From: Candidatus Omnitrophota bacterium
GTDB lineage: Bacteria; Omnitrophota; Gorgyraeia; Gygaellales; Profunditerraquicolaceae
DNA: 41,455 nucleotides
Assembly (NCBI GenBank): GCA_028687205.1
Contig: JAQUAP010000003.1
Span: forward strand, 1 to 41,455
Direction: 5' to 3'
A program made the position numbers and the translations under genes. Below are positions 17,391 to 25,305 of this stretch, one piece after another (position 1 is the first letter of the stretch; the number at the start of each line of letters is the position of its first letter). The notes under the pieces are model-generated. The model did not search any database and was not told the DNA's origin. It saw only the letters and a program-made list of their open reading frames with translations.

Positions 17391-18512
17391 CTAGTATCCC
17401 TTAAATTTTGAAATTATCAAGCTGGAATTAACGCCGCTTTTTCCGCCGGTATTGATTAAAACATGCTCAACCATAGGGCTTTGAGCCTGGTTGAGCATAC
17501 TCGGAGGCACTTTTTGCCTTTCTATCGCGCTGATTGCCGCAGCAACTTGTAAGCTTCCCGAAGCGCTAAAAGATTCGCCGGCCAGGGGCTTAATCGAACT
17601 TACCGGAAGAGCTCCTGCTTTCTTACCAAATAATTCCTCTATTGCTTTTGCTTCCCTTGCGCTGAATTCCGCGCTTGAATTCGCCGCGCTGTTGATATAA
17701 TCAATTTTCTCCGCTGCGAGCCCTGCCTCTTCCAGGCTTAAGCGCATTGACTTCTTGAAATCCTGCAGCGCGGAGCCAAAACCCAAAACCTCAGCGTAAA
17801 TTTTTGCCTTGCGCGCTAAAGCCGAATCCAATTCTTCCAATACGATAATACCGGAACCTTCTCCCAAAATTACAGCTCCGGGGCCGCTTAGGCAGCCGCT
17901 TTTATAAAAGCCTAAAAAAGTCTGGATGCAAAACTCTTCCACCCCTCCGCCAAGCACGATTTTTGCCCGTCCAAACCTTAAGGCGTCTACGCCGTAATTG
18001 AGCGCGTCTAAACTGGCGGAAAAACCCGTAGAGATAGTGACATTAAAACCTTTGATATTAAATTTTATGGAGACCTGGCTGGCCGGAGAATTAATCACGG
18101 TATTGGGAAAAAGCGCGGGATTCACATAGCGCGGGCCTTCTTTGAGCGCCTCGCGGTCAAAATCGCTGATACTGGCTACGCTGCCCAGGGTCGTGCCTAT
18201 GGCTACGCCTACATCCCGGGAATTGCTTTCAGTTATCTCAAGGCAGCTGTCTTCCAGGGCTAATTTAGTAGCCGAGGCGACTAATTTTATACTGCGGTCT
18301 AAAGTGCGCAGGCCCTTTGGCCCTAAAATTGCTTCCGGAGAAAAATCCCTGGCCTCCCCGGCGCTTTTAGCGCTGAAAAGCGCGGTATCAAAGGTAGCGA
18401 TCGGCTTTATCCCCGAGACACCTTGAAAGATATTTTCAGTAAAAGCAGCCTTGCCAACTCCCAGGCTGGAGATTATACCTAAACCGGTTATGACTACGCG
18501 TTTTTTACTCAT
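17391..18512 (-). CDS. Catalytically dead ketosynthase homologue (chain-length-factor-like)
   Basis: The protein (373 aa) starts like a FabF (RVVITGLGIISSLG) and keeps the thiolase fold. The Cys position in the ATACASG motif is Phe164 (STGFSAS). The first His position is Ala276 (NSAANSS), and the second is Glu313 (AGESFSA). Lys308 remains. Family knowledge: in type II polyketide and aryl-polyene systems a KS works with such an inactive partner that sets chain length. As the first gene of the operon whose last gene is an intact KS, it fits that role. Frame and length are intact, so it is not a decaying gene. Confidence 0.85.
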   Translation of the reverse strand: MSKKRVVITGLGIISSLGVGKAAFTENIFQGVSGIKPIATFDTALFSAKSAGEARDFSPEAILGPKGLRTLDRSIKLVASATKLALEDSCLEITESNSRDVGVAIGTTLGSVASISDFDREALKEGPRYVNPALFPNTVINSPASQVSIKFNIKGFNVTISTGFSASLDALNYGVDALRFGRAKIVLGGGVEEFCIQTFLGFYKSGCLSGPGAVILGEGSGIIVLEELDSALARKAKIYAEVLGFGSALQDFKKSMRLSLEEAGLAAEKIDYINSAANSSAEFSAREAKAIEELFGKKAGALPVSSIKPLAGESFSASGSLQVAAAISAIERQKVPPSMLNQAQSPMVEHVLINTGGKSGVNSSLIISKFKGY

Positions 18513-18526
18513 TTTAAGTTTGATAC

Positions 18527-18555
18527 ATTATATAGCTACGCTTTAATTATCACAA
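18527..18555 (-). promoter_or_regulatory. Promoter of the second synthase operon
   Basis: On the minus strand TTGTGA (plus 18550-18555), a 17-bp spacer and TATAAT (18527-18532). The ATG at 18512 is 14 bp from the -10. The promoter is in the short gap after recG, so the operon can be expressed apart from recG. Confidence 0.65.
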
Positions 18556-18561
18556 GGACTA

Positions 18562-20631
18562 TCAACCCGCGTGAATAAATCTTTCATAGCCCGGGAAACG
18601 CCGCAACATCTTCTCTTTGAGCAGGATATTCTGCCGGCTTTCTAAGCGCGTATCAAACTTAAGCAGCCTTACTGCCTCTTCCCTGGCCCGCTTTAATAAC
18701 TGCATCTGCGTCAGGGGATTGGCAATCTTGAGCTCGCTTAAACCGTGCTGTTCCCTGCCGAAAAATTCACCCGGCCCCCGGATACGCAAATCCTCTTCCG
18801 CGATTTTAAAACCGTCGCTATGCCTGACTAAAGCAGCAAGGCGGGCTTTAGCCTCATTAGTCTGGGCATCTGAAATCAGGCAGCAAACCGACGCCGCACT
18901 TCCCCTGCCCACGCGGCCGCGCAGCTGGTGCAGCTGGCTCAGGCCAAAACGTTCGGCATGCTCAATAATCATACAGGTAGCATTCGCTATATCAATACCT
19001 ACTTCTAAAACGGTAGTGGAAATTAAGACATCGATTTTGCCGGATTTAAACTTGAGCATCACTTCATCCTGCTCTTCCTGCTTTAACCTGCCATGGATAA
19101 GGCCGAGCCGGAAATCTTTGAACTCGCCTGCCTTTAACTCAGCATACATTTTCTTGGCGCCGGAAATATCCAGTGCATATGACTCCTCAATTACCGGATA
19201 AATAATATAAACCTGCCTCTTTAACTTTAATTCCTGTTTGGCTAATTGATAAGCCTCTGTCCTCTTTGCCTGTTCAAAAAGAACGGTCTTGATTGCCTGC
19301 CTTCCCGGAGGAAGTTCATTGATAATAGAAACATCCAGATCTCCGTAAAGGGTAATGGCTAATGTCCGGGGGATGGGCGTCGCGGTCATAATCAAGATAT
19401 CCGGATTTACTCCTTTGGCCGGCAGGAGCGCGCGCTGGCCAACGCCGAATTTATGCTGCTCGTCAATGATGACGAGGCCCAGATTTTTAAACTGCACGTT
19501 TTCTTCCAGTAAGGCATGGGTCCCGATAACCAGGTCTATTTTTCCTGTTTTTATCTCCCGGTAAATCTTTTCTTTTTCTTTTTGCGCTAAGCTGCTGGTG
19601 AGTAACTTTAGATTTAATTGTTTTTCGCTTTTGAGCTTGGCAAAATGCTGCCAGGCGAGTATCTCTGTCGGCACCATAAAGGCAACCTGGTAACCCCCTT
19701 GGATAGCCATCAGGCTGGCGGCGACGGCGACGACTGTCTTACCTGAACCCACATCCCCCTGTAAAAGGCGCTGCATCGGCCGGTTTGAGGCCATATCCGC
19801 CTTTATCTCCGCGATGACTTTTTCCTGGGCAGCGGTAAATTGGAAAGGCAGCCGCGAGATAAAACCTTTGAGCAATTCTCCGTCTATCTTATGCGCTATG
19901 CCCTTCTTTTCCTTCCTCTTTAGCTTACGCAGGATAATCGGCAACTGGAAGAGAAAAAACTCTTCAAAGCTGAGCCGCGTATAGGCCTCTTTCTGTAAAT
20001 CCGGGCTCTCCGGAAAATGTATATTCAATAGGCTCTTAGCTAAATTAAGCAGGTTGTTCCTCTGCCTTATATCATAAGGCAGGGCATCGCTAATCCTGAC
20101 AAGATACTTGTCTAAGACATTTTTAATCAGCCGGCGCAGACTCCTCTGGGTAAGGCCTTCGGGCAGAGAATAAACCGGCACGAGGCGGCCAAGGCTGTAG
20201 CCTACATCGTCTTCATCGCTAATGATTTCAAACTCCGGGTTACTCATCTGGAGCTTTGAGCCGTAGAGCTCAACTTTTCCATACAATATAACTTCTGTCC
20301 CCGGCTTAAAATAACTTTTCAGGTAAGGCTGGTTAAACCAGACACAGGAGACCTTTCCGGTATTATCCCCTACGGCTACTTCAGTGATATTAAAGCTGCG
20401 CCTGCGCCAGGAATCATGCTGGCCGAGGCTAAGGACTTTCGCCTTAATCGTCTGAATCTCACCCAGCTTTAATCCGGAGACCGGCACAAAATTAGTGCGG
20501 TCTTCATAACGCCGCGGGAAATAGTAAAGTAAGTCCTCTACGGTATTTATACCGGCTTGGCTAAAGACCTTAGCCCTCTTTGGCCCGATACCCTTTAGAT
20601 ATTGGATAGGCGTAGCCTGCGGGGTATTCAT
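18562..20631 (-). CDS. recG: ATP-dependent DNA helicase RecG
   Basis: The 689-aa helicase regresses stalled forks and Holliday junctions. It has an N-terminal wedge/OB domain (about 60-135), Walker A GDVGSGKT (292-299), DEQH box (390-393) and the family motif QLHQLRGRVGRG. Length is normal. ATG at 20631 sits 8 bp from a TATAAT box with no SD. Confidence 0.96.
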   Translation of the reverse strand: MNTPQATPIQYLKGIGPKRAKVFSQAGINTVEDLLYYFPRRYEDRTNFVPVSGLKLGEIQTIKAKVLSLGQHDSWRRRSFNITEVAVGDNTGKVSCVWFNQPYLKSYFKPGTEVILYGKVELYGSKLQMSNPEFEIISDEDDVGYSLGRLVPVYSLPEGLTQRSLRRLIKNVLDKYLVRISDALPYDIRQRNNLLNLAKSLLNIHFPESPDLQKEAYTRLSFEEFFLFQLPIILRKLKRKEKKGIAHKIDGELLKGFISRLPFQFTAAQEKVIAEIKADMASNRPMQRLLQGDVGSGKTVVAVAASLMAIQGGYQVAFMVPTEILAWQHFAKLKSEKQLNLKLLTSSLAQKEKEKIYREIKTGKIDLVIGTHALLEENVQFKNLGLVIIDEQHKFGVGQRALLPAKGVNPDILIMTATPIPRTLAITLYGDLDVSIINELPPGRQAIKTVLFEQAKRTEAYQLAKQELKLKRQVYIIYPVIEESYALDISGAKKMYAELKAGEFKDFRLGLIHGRLKQEEQDEVMLKFKSGKIDVLISTTVLEVGIDIANATCMIIEHAERFGLSQLHQLRGRVGRGSAASVCCLISDAQTNEAKARLAALVRHSDGFKIAEEDLRIRGPGEFFGREQHGLSELKIANPLTQMQLLKRAREEAVRLLKFDTRLESRQNILLKEKMLRRFPGYERFIHAG

Positions 20632-20639
20632 GTTTAGTT

Positions 20640-20669
20640 ATTATACTATAAATCAGGGACGGTTCTCAA
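20640..20669 (-). promoter_or_regulatory. recG promoter partly formed by a repeat element
   Basis: On the minus strand TTGAGA (plus 20664-20669), an 18-bp spacer and TATAAT (20640-20645). The -35 lies in the terminal arm of the 75-bp repeat copy B. The ATG is 8 bp past the -10, so a leaderless recG mRNA is predicted. Confidence 0.6.
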
Positions 20670-20729
20670 GCCAATCTTAAAGTGTCCCCTATTTGGGGAC
20701 ACTTTAGCTTCGAGTTGAGAACCGTCCCT
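20655..20729. repeat. Palindromic REP-like repeat, copy B (75 bp)
   Basis: It has the same perfect 15-bp ends as copy A (AGGGACGGTTCTCAA / TTGAGAACCGTCCCT) and the same total length. The inner palindrome is AAAGTGTCCCC/GGGGACACTTT. The ends are identical between copies while the middle has drifted. Confidence 0.9.
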
Positions 20730-20731
20730 AC

Positions 20732-20760
20732 TTGAATTCTATATTATTATATGGCATACT
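20732..20760 (+). promoter_or_regulatory. Promoter-like element of structured RNA copy 1
   Basis: TTGAAT (20732-20737), a 17-bp spacer and CATACT (20755-20760). The -10 lies in a small inverted repeat GCATA-N5-TATGC (20754-20768), which is also present at the second RNA copy. Confidence 0.5.
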
Positions 20761-20766
20761 TATTAT

Positions 20767-20874
20767 GCAGAGAGAGATGTAGAGGTGCTCTGCGAAAAGG
20801 AGGTATAGGCAGATAGCGAAAGCTAAAAGGCCTATCACCTACAAAAAAACCCCAGAATTTCGGGGCTTTTTTGT
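20767..20874 (+). ncRNA. Structured small RNA, copy 1 (unrecognised family)
   Basis: The predicted RNA has a GCAGAG/CTCTGC hairpin (20767-20793 area). Then AAGGAGGT leads into a long stem, AGGT-ATAGGC (20801-20810) pairing with GCCTAT-C-ACCT (20830-20840). This is capped by TAGC-GAAA-GCTA (20814-20825), a GNRA tetraloop hairpin. An intrinsic terminator follows. Copy 2 (31273-31364) keeps the fold and the string GGCCTATCACCTACAA. No ATG follows the SD-like AAGGAGG, so it is not an obvious leader peptide. It matches no riboswitch I know. Confidence 0.6.
20850..20874 (+). terminator. Bidirectional terminator, RNA copy 1 / radical SAM gene
   Basis: CCCC and GGGG close a GAA/TTC inner stem, followed by a T6 run on the plus strand. 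On the minus strand the hairpin is followed by T7, so it can also end the radical SAM gene transcript coming from the right. Confidence 0.8.
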
Positions 20875-20896
20875 TTATTACCTTCTCCTTATGTGA

Positions 20897-22351
20897 TTAC
20901 TCCTTATTGCTTATAAACGTCCTTTTAAGGGAATTGGCGAGCCTTCCGCGTTTATGCTCTCTGGTGAATACGCTTATGAGGACGGCAGGAGCCGCAAGAA
21001 GAATGTGAACAAATTCCTTAAAGGTAAAGAACTTCACTATAAAAATATTCTTCCAAATTATTTTCACATACCGGCCAGGGGTATAAAATGAGAACTTTAT
21101 CTTTCTGCCTATTTTTTTTAGCGCAGCGTGGCTATATTTATCGGAATAGAGCTCGCCTCTGCCTGTCACATGATAACCGGGAGTTTTTTCCGCGAGTTCT
21201 CTTAAAGCAGAAAATTTTTCAATGCGCAGCTTATTGCAGGTAATGGCATCCACTCCTATCTCCTTGGCAAATTGAGCGATGTAAAGCATCTCGCTCTCAT
21301 TTTCTCCTATGTTCCCATAAATAAAATAGCCGCTATAAAAGAAAGGGTACTTCCTGAGGACCTCAAAAGATTTTCTTATTGTATCCTGGTCAAAGCCTTT
21401 ATCCAACTGCTTGAGTATCCAGTCATGCGGAGACTCAATACCAACAAGCAGGGCCTTAAAACCGGCCTTAACCATTTTCTCCAGCAACCTTGGATAGCGC
21501 GCAATATCAATACGCGCCTGCGCGAAAAAACGCTTTTTTATTTTTCTGGCAATAAGCTGGTCGCAGATTTCCTCGGCACGCTTGGGGTCGGTAAAAAGAT
21601 TATCGTCGCTAAACATAATGATGTTTGCCTTAAGGCCACTAATTTCCTCAATTACGGAATCAACGCTACGCGCTGCATAATTTCTCTTTTGGCCAAGAGG
21701 GTTCAGGCTAAAGGTGCAGAATTTACAGTTAAAAGGGCACCCTCGCGCGCTTAAAACCGCGTCAAATTCCCAGCTTTTTATTCTTATCCCGTTTACTGTC
21801 AAAGAATAATCATTATGCCGTAAGGAACGGTCGGGATTAGTCAACAAATTAACATCAGGAAGAGGCCGGTTTGGATTATGGGTTATTTCTCCGTCACGCC
21901 GGTAAGAAATACCTAAAATATCTTTGTAATCAACTCCGCGCAGGATCTCCTGTATACTCTCCTCGCCTTCGCCTCTTACAATAATATCAATTAAGGGGCA
22001 AATCTTAAAAAGCTCTTCTACTTTTTCTGTTGCTTTGTATCCGCCGACTACCAGCAGAATATCATCCGGCATCGCGTTGAGAAACTGGCATATTTCTTCG
22101 TATTGACGGTCCCAGCCAATACCTACGCAAATGATATCTATATTATTTTCCTTGATAAAGGACTTAAGCGTATCTGTATCGGAAAGTTCGCGCTCATAAC
22201 GCAAATCCAAAAGCGTGACTTTCCGGGCTACTGCCTTGGCACTTGTTGCCACATATTCAAGCCCGGTCGGAGGGAAAAGCATCATTGTGTTAGTAGCATT
22301 CTTCTCAATATAAGGATTCAAAAATAAAGCGTGGTTGTACTGCATAAACAT
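20897..22351 (-). CDS. Radical SAM protein with N-terminal B12-binding-like domain
   Basis: The protein (484 aa) has an N-terminal Rossmann region (about 25-140) like the cobalamin-binding domain, but without a clear DxHxxG motif. The radical SAM core follows, with CPFNCKFC (Cys205, 209, 212) binding the 4Fe-4S cluster, and GIESP and similar strands further on. A hydrophobic C-terminal stretch (about 430-465) suggests membrane contact. The family (HpnJ/BchE-like) covers many lipid and cofactor modifications, so no substrate can be given. The start has AAGGAG five bases in front. Confidence 0.85.
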   Translation of the reverse strand: MFMQYNHALFLNPYIEKNATNTMMLFPPTGLEYVATSAKAVARKVTLLDLRYERELSDTDTLKSFIKENNIDIICVGIGWDRQYEEICQFLNAMPDDILLVVGGYKATEKVEELFKICPLIDIIVRGEGEESIQEILRGVDYKDILGISYRRDGEITHNPNRPLPDVNLLTNPDRSLRHNDYSLTVNGIRIKSWEFDAVLSARGCPFNCKFCTFSLNPLGQKRNYAARSVDSVIEEISGLKANIIMFSDDNLFTDPKRAEEICDQLIARKIKKRFFAQARIDIARYPRLLEKMVKAGFKALLVGIESPHDWILKQLDKGFDQDTIRKSFEVLRKYPFFYSGYFIYGNIGENESEMLYIAQFAKEIGVDAITCNKLRIEKFSALRELAEKTPGYHVTGRGELYSDKYSHAALKKIGRKIKFSFYTPGRYVKIIWKNIFIVKFFTFKEFVHILLAAPAVLISVFTREHKRGRLANSLKRTFISNKE

Positions 22352-22431
22352 TTTCTCCTTTTACCCCAGATATTTCAAACTCTAAACTCTCCTGAAAAGG
22401 TTTGAATTTTGAAAGCCGAAGTCGATTAAAT

Positions 22432-23388
22432 TCATAATGACCGGTTAATTATCTCTTGCATCTCCTCTTTAGTCCTGGCGCGGGAGGATTTTTCCCTTAA
22501 AGGGCGGATTCTGCGAAAGCCCCTGGTGTACCAGCCGAAGAACTTACGGAAGATAACCACCCCATTCCTCTCCCCGTAAAAACCTATGGAAGCGGCTAAA
22601 TGCTCCAGCATAATGCTAATGACTGTGTCTTTAGCGGGTTGAGGGATTATCCTACCTGTCTTTAAAAATTCTTTTATTGTTTTAAATATCCAGGGGTTCC
22701 CAAATGCGCCACGCGCGATAGCCAGGCCGTCACAATGCGTTTCATCAAGCATTTTTTTGGCTAACTGCGCCGAAAGTATATCTCCGCTGGCAATCACCGG
22801 AATAGCTAAAGCCTTTTTCACTTCCCGTATCGCTGCATAATCCACAGCGCCGCTATATCCTTGAGCCTTGGTCCTGCCGTGGATAAACAGGCCGGCTGCG
22901 CCGGCATCCTGCGCATAAAGCGCAACTTCCCTGGCATTAACACTCTCTTTATCCCAGCCGGTGCGGATTTTTACTGTCACCGGCACGGCGGAGTTTTTAA
23001 CAACCAATTTAAGCAATTTCTTCAGCTTTTCCGGTTCTTTAAGCAGCCCGGCGCCTTCCTCACGCCGGACAACTTTCTTTGCCGGGCAGGCAGCGTTAAA
23101 GTCCAACAACTCAAACTTATAATTTTTAAGCATATCCAAAGCTTTTAAAATAAATTTCTCTTCGCACCCTAACAACTGTACGCCTAAAGGCCTATCCTTA
23201 GGGCCTGAACTGAGCATACTTTGCGTCCTTTTGCTTTTATAGCTTATTGAACGACAATTAATCATCTCCACAAAAGCCAGCTCGGCGCCGAATTGACGGT
23301 TAAGCATGCGGAAAGGCAAATCGCTTACACCAGCCATAGGAGCGAGGATAAGATTTGACTCTAATTTTAAGTTACCGATTTTTAGCAT
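22432..23388 (-). CDS. dusB: tRNA-dihydrouridine synthase
   Basis: This FMN enzyme (318 aa) reduces uridines in the tRNA D-loop. Visible are APMAGVSDLPFR (16-27), the catalytic Cys101 in NAACPAKKVVRREEGAGLL, and the FMN-binding IHGRTKAQGYSG and ASGDI segments. It resembles the DusB group, though subgroup is uncertain. Downstream is an 80-bp gap to the radical SAM gene in which I see nothing. Confidence 0.93.
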   Translation of the reverse strand: MLKIGNLKLESNLILAPMAGVSDLPFRMLNRQFGAELAFVEMINCRSISYKSKRTQSMLSSGPKDRPLGVQLLGCEEKFILKALDMLKNYKFELLDFNAACPAKKVVRREEGAGLLKEPEKLKKLLKLVVKNSAVPVTVKIRTGWDKESVNAREVALYAQDAGAAGLFIHGRTKAQGYSGAVDYAAIREVKKALAIPVIASGDILSAQLAKKMLDETHCDGLAIARGAFGNPWIFKTIKEFLKTGRIIPQPAKDTVISIMLEHLAASIGFYGERNGVVIFRKFFGWYTRGFRRIRPLREKSSRARTKEEMQEIINRSL

Positions 23389-23408
23389 ATTTAATTATCT
23401 TACGCGGC

Positions 23409-23560
23409 TGCCTTGTCTTGTTCCTCCGCACACCGCTCGATTTTCCTTAAGCTGAGGAAAATCTTCGCTCGCCCAGTTTTTTGCGCTCTGCCAGGAGTCT
23501 TATAGCGGGCAACCCTGCCCGCGCAAAAAACTCACGTGCGCTCCGGAACCAAGCCAAGCC
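23409..23560. repeat. Large fold-back element A
   Basis: The arms are GCCTTGTCTTGTTCC (left) and GGAACCAAGCCAAGCC (right), imperfectly complementary. Inside are perfect AGTTTTTTGCGC (23475-23486) and GCGCAAAAAACT (23521-23532). A nested GATTTTCC/GGAAAATC hairpin and a GCGGGC/GCCCGC hairpin lie within. No coding capacity. Looks like a non-autonomous palindromic element; mechanism unknown. Confidence 0.75.
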
Positions 23561-23590
23561 ATCCGCTAAAGGACATCAAGCTGTCTATAA

Positions 23591-23823
23591 AATGACCCTG
23601 CCAGGCTTGGACGCGAATTCGATTTTAGGCAATGGAGCTTGAGGATTTTCGGGTATCCCGAGGCCAGCCGAGAGGCTGGCAATCTCGGGACGGCGCTGGT
23701 GTTTGAGCGCCGAGTGAGAGCACGAGGTGCGAGTTCAGTTAACCGCCGAAAATCCGCAAGAGCATTGCCGACCGCCAAAGGCGGGAAAATCGAACCTGAG
23801 CGGACAAGCCTGGCAGGGTCATT
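23591..23823. repeat. Large fold-back element B (MITE-like, 233 bp)
   Basis: Perfect 19-bp terminal inverted repeats AATGACCCTGCCAGGCTTG (23591-23609) and CAAGCCTGGCAGGGTCATT (23805-23823). Subterminal arms also pair: GGCAATG...GATTTTCGG on the left with CCGAAAATC...CATTGCC on the right. GCCAGCC-GAGA-GGCTGGC and CGGCGC/GCGCCG form central hairpins. It abuts pgi so closely that the last two bases of the pgi TAA are the first bases of the element. No transposase gene; no clear target duplication. Confidence 0.85.
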
Positions 23824-25294
23824 AAAGAATATACTTGGTATTTTTGACAAGAGGGTGATTTTTGATTTCGTTGGCGATGTCCTGGGAGATGCCGGGCTTG
23901 CCTAATTTATAATACATATAATTCTTGTAGCCTTCTACTCCGGGCTGGTCAAAAGCGTTTATATTAAGCAACTCGCCTTCAAAGGCGGTGGCCATTTCAA
24001 AGAAAAATAAAAGCGCTCCCCAGTTATAAGGAGAAACCTGCGACAGGGTAACCGTGCAGTTTGGCCGCGCTGACCTGACCAGGGCCCATTCCGTAGCTTC
24101 CTGGGCAAGTTTAAGCAACTCCGCAAAACTCTTGCCTGAAAGTATGTCGGCTGTACCCGGTATCTTTATTTCACGGCTGAATTTTTCTATCCTGATGAAA
24201 GTCACGACTTTATTATTTTCGCCTTCAATATTATTCTGCTGTACGGAATGCAGGTCGGTGGTACCGCGGCAGGAAACAGGCGTCCTGCCGGTATTGGTAA
24301 TAGCAGCCTTATCACTCAGCCATTCCTCGCTGCCGTCTGCGCCGGCTTTAATCTTACGGCTATATTTTTTCCCTAAACTTTCGGCTAACAACTGTACATA
24401 CCAGTCGGCGCAGGATTTTAGAGTTTCAGAGAACGGCATGATTACGGCGATAGGTTTATTTTTCTTGCGGTAAAGAAGATAATGTAGCAGCGCGTACATA
24501 TAGGCGGGATTTTCAGCGTAATGCGCGCGGCTGCATTTTACGGCCATATCTTTAGCGCCGCTCAAAACATCTTTTATCGCTATGCCTAAGATAGCCAGGT
24601 GTAAAAGACCCATATTAAACTCGGAATACCTGCCGCCCACCCCTTTTAATAAAGGCAGGGAACGAAAACTTAAAGGGTCATTTGCCTGCTCAAGCTTAAT
24701 TTTCTTGCGCAGCGCGCCACTCTCGGGGTCGGTAATGGCGATAATCTGGCGGCCGTATTTTTTACCGGCTGATTTCTTCAGCCAGTTTTCAACCACAATC
24801 AGGGCGGCTTTGGTCTCGGTAGTCTCGCCGGATTTTGAGATAACCACCACGCAGGTCTTACGGGGTTTAAGATTTTTTAAAAGCACGCTTAAGGTATCCG
24901 GGTCAAGATTATTCCCTTCAAAATAAACGCGCGGCTTATCCTTTCTTACTTCCTTGAATTCATTGAAGTAGGCAGGCGCGAGCGCATCCTGCGCGGCTTT
25001 GAGGCCTAAATATGAGCCACCGATGCCTAAGAAAATGACATTATCAAATTTTTTGGCAATTTCATTACCTAACTTCTGTATTTCTTTGATTGTTTTAGCA
25101 TCCTGATAAGGCAGGTTTGCCCATTCCAGGCCTAATTTTATCCTGTTGCGGGGATTGGCGAGTATTTTTTTAAGATGCGCGTCGGCATTCTGCAGGCCAG
25201 CACTAATCTCGGCAATATCCTTATCCTCAACGCCATGCAGAGTACCTACATTAGCACTGAACATATTATTGAAATCGAATTTGATACCTTGCAT
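23822..25294 (-). CDS. pgi: Glucose-6-phosphate isomerase
   Basis: The protein (490 aa) interconverts glucose-6-P and fructose-6-P. Family segments are FLGIGGSYLG near residue 95, VVISKSGETTET near 155, GGRYSEF near 222 and the C-terminal NINAFDQPGVEGYKNYMY. The coding end coincides with fold-back element B, so the last few residues may be altered from the ancestral protein. The start has a weak AAGG site. Confidence 0.95.
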   Translation of the reverse strand: MQGIKFDFNNMFSANVGTLHGVEDKDIAEISAGLQNADAHLKKILANPRNRIKLGLEWANLPYQDAKTIKEIQKLGNEIAKKFDNVIFLGIGGSYLGLKAAQDALAPAYFNEFKEVRKDKPRVYFEGNNLDPDTLSVLLKNLKPRKTCVVVISKSGETTETKAALIVVENWLKKSAGKKYGRQIIAITDPESGALRKKIKLEQANDPLSFRSLPLLKGVGGRYSEFNMGLLHLAILGIAIKDVLSGAKDMAVKCSRAHYAENPAYMYALLHYLLYRKKNKPIAVIMPFSETLKSCADWYVQLLAESLGKKYSRKIKAGADGSEEWLSDKAAITNTGRTPVSCRGTTDLHSVQQNNIEGENNKVVTFIRIEKFSREIKIPGTADILSGKSFAELLKLAQEATEWALVRSARPNCTVTLSQVSPYNWGALLFFFEMATAFEGELLNINAFDQPGVEGYKNYMYYKLGKPGISQDIANEIKNHPLVKNTKYIL

Positions 25295-25305
25295 AAAGAC
25301 CTTTT

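Noticed and set aside
20767..20874. Known riboswitch (c-di-GMP, preQ1, SAM, fluoride)
   Set aside because: The conserved cores of these classes are missing, and no gene follows in the same direction after the terminator.
23566..23850. 94-aa open frame on the minus strand
   Set aside because: It lies almost wholly inside fold-back element B and overlaps the pgi end; composition is that of a translated palindrome and no SD is seen.
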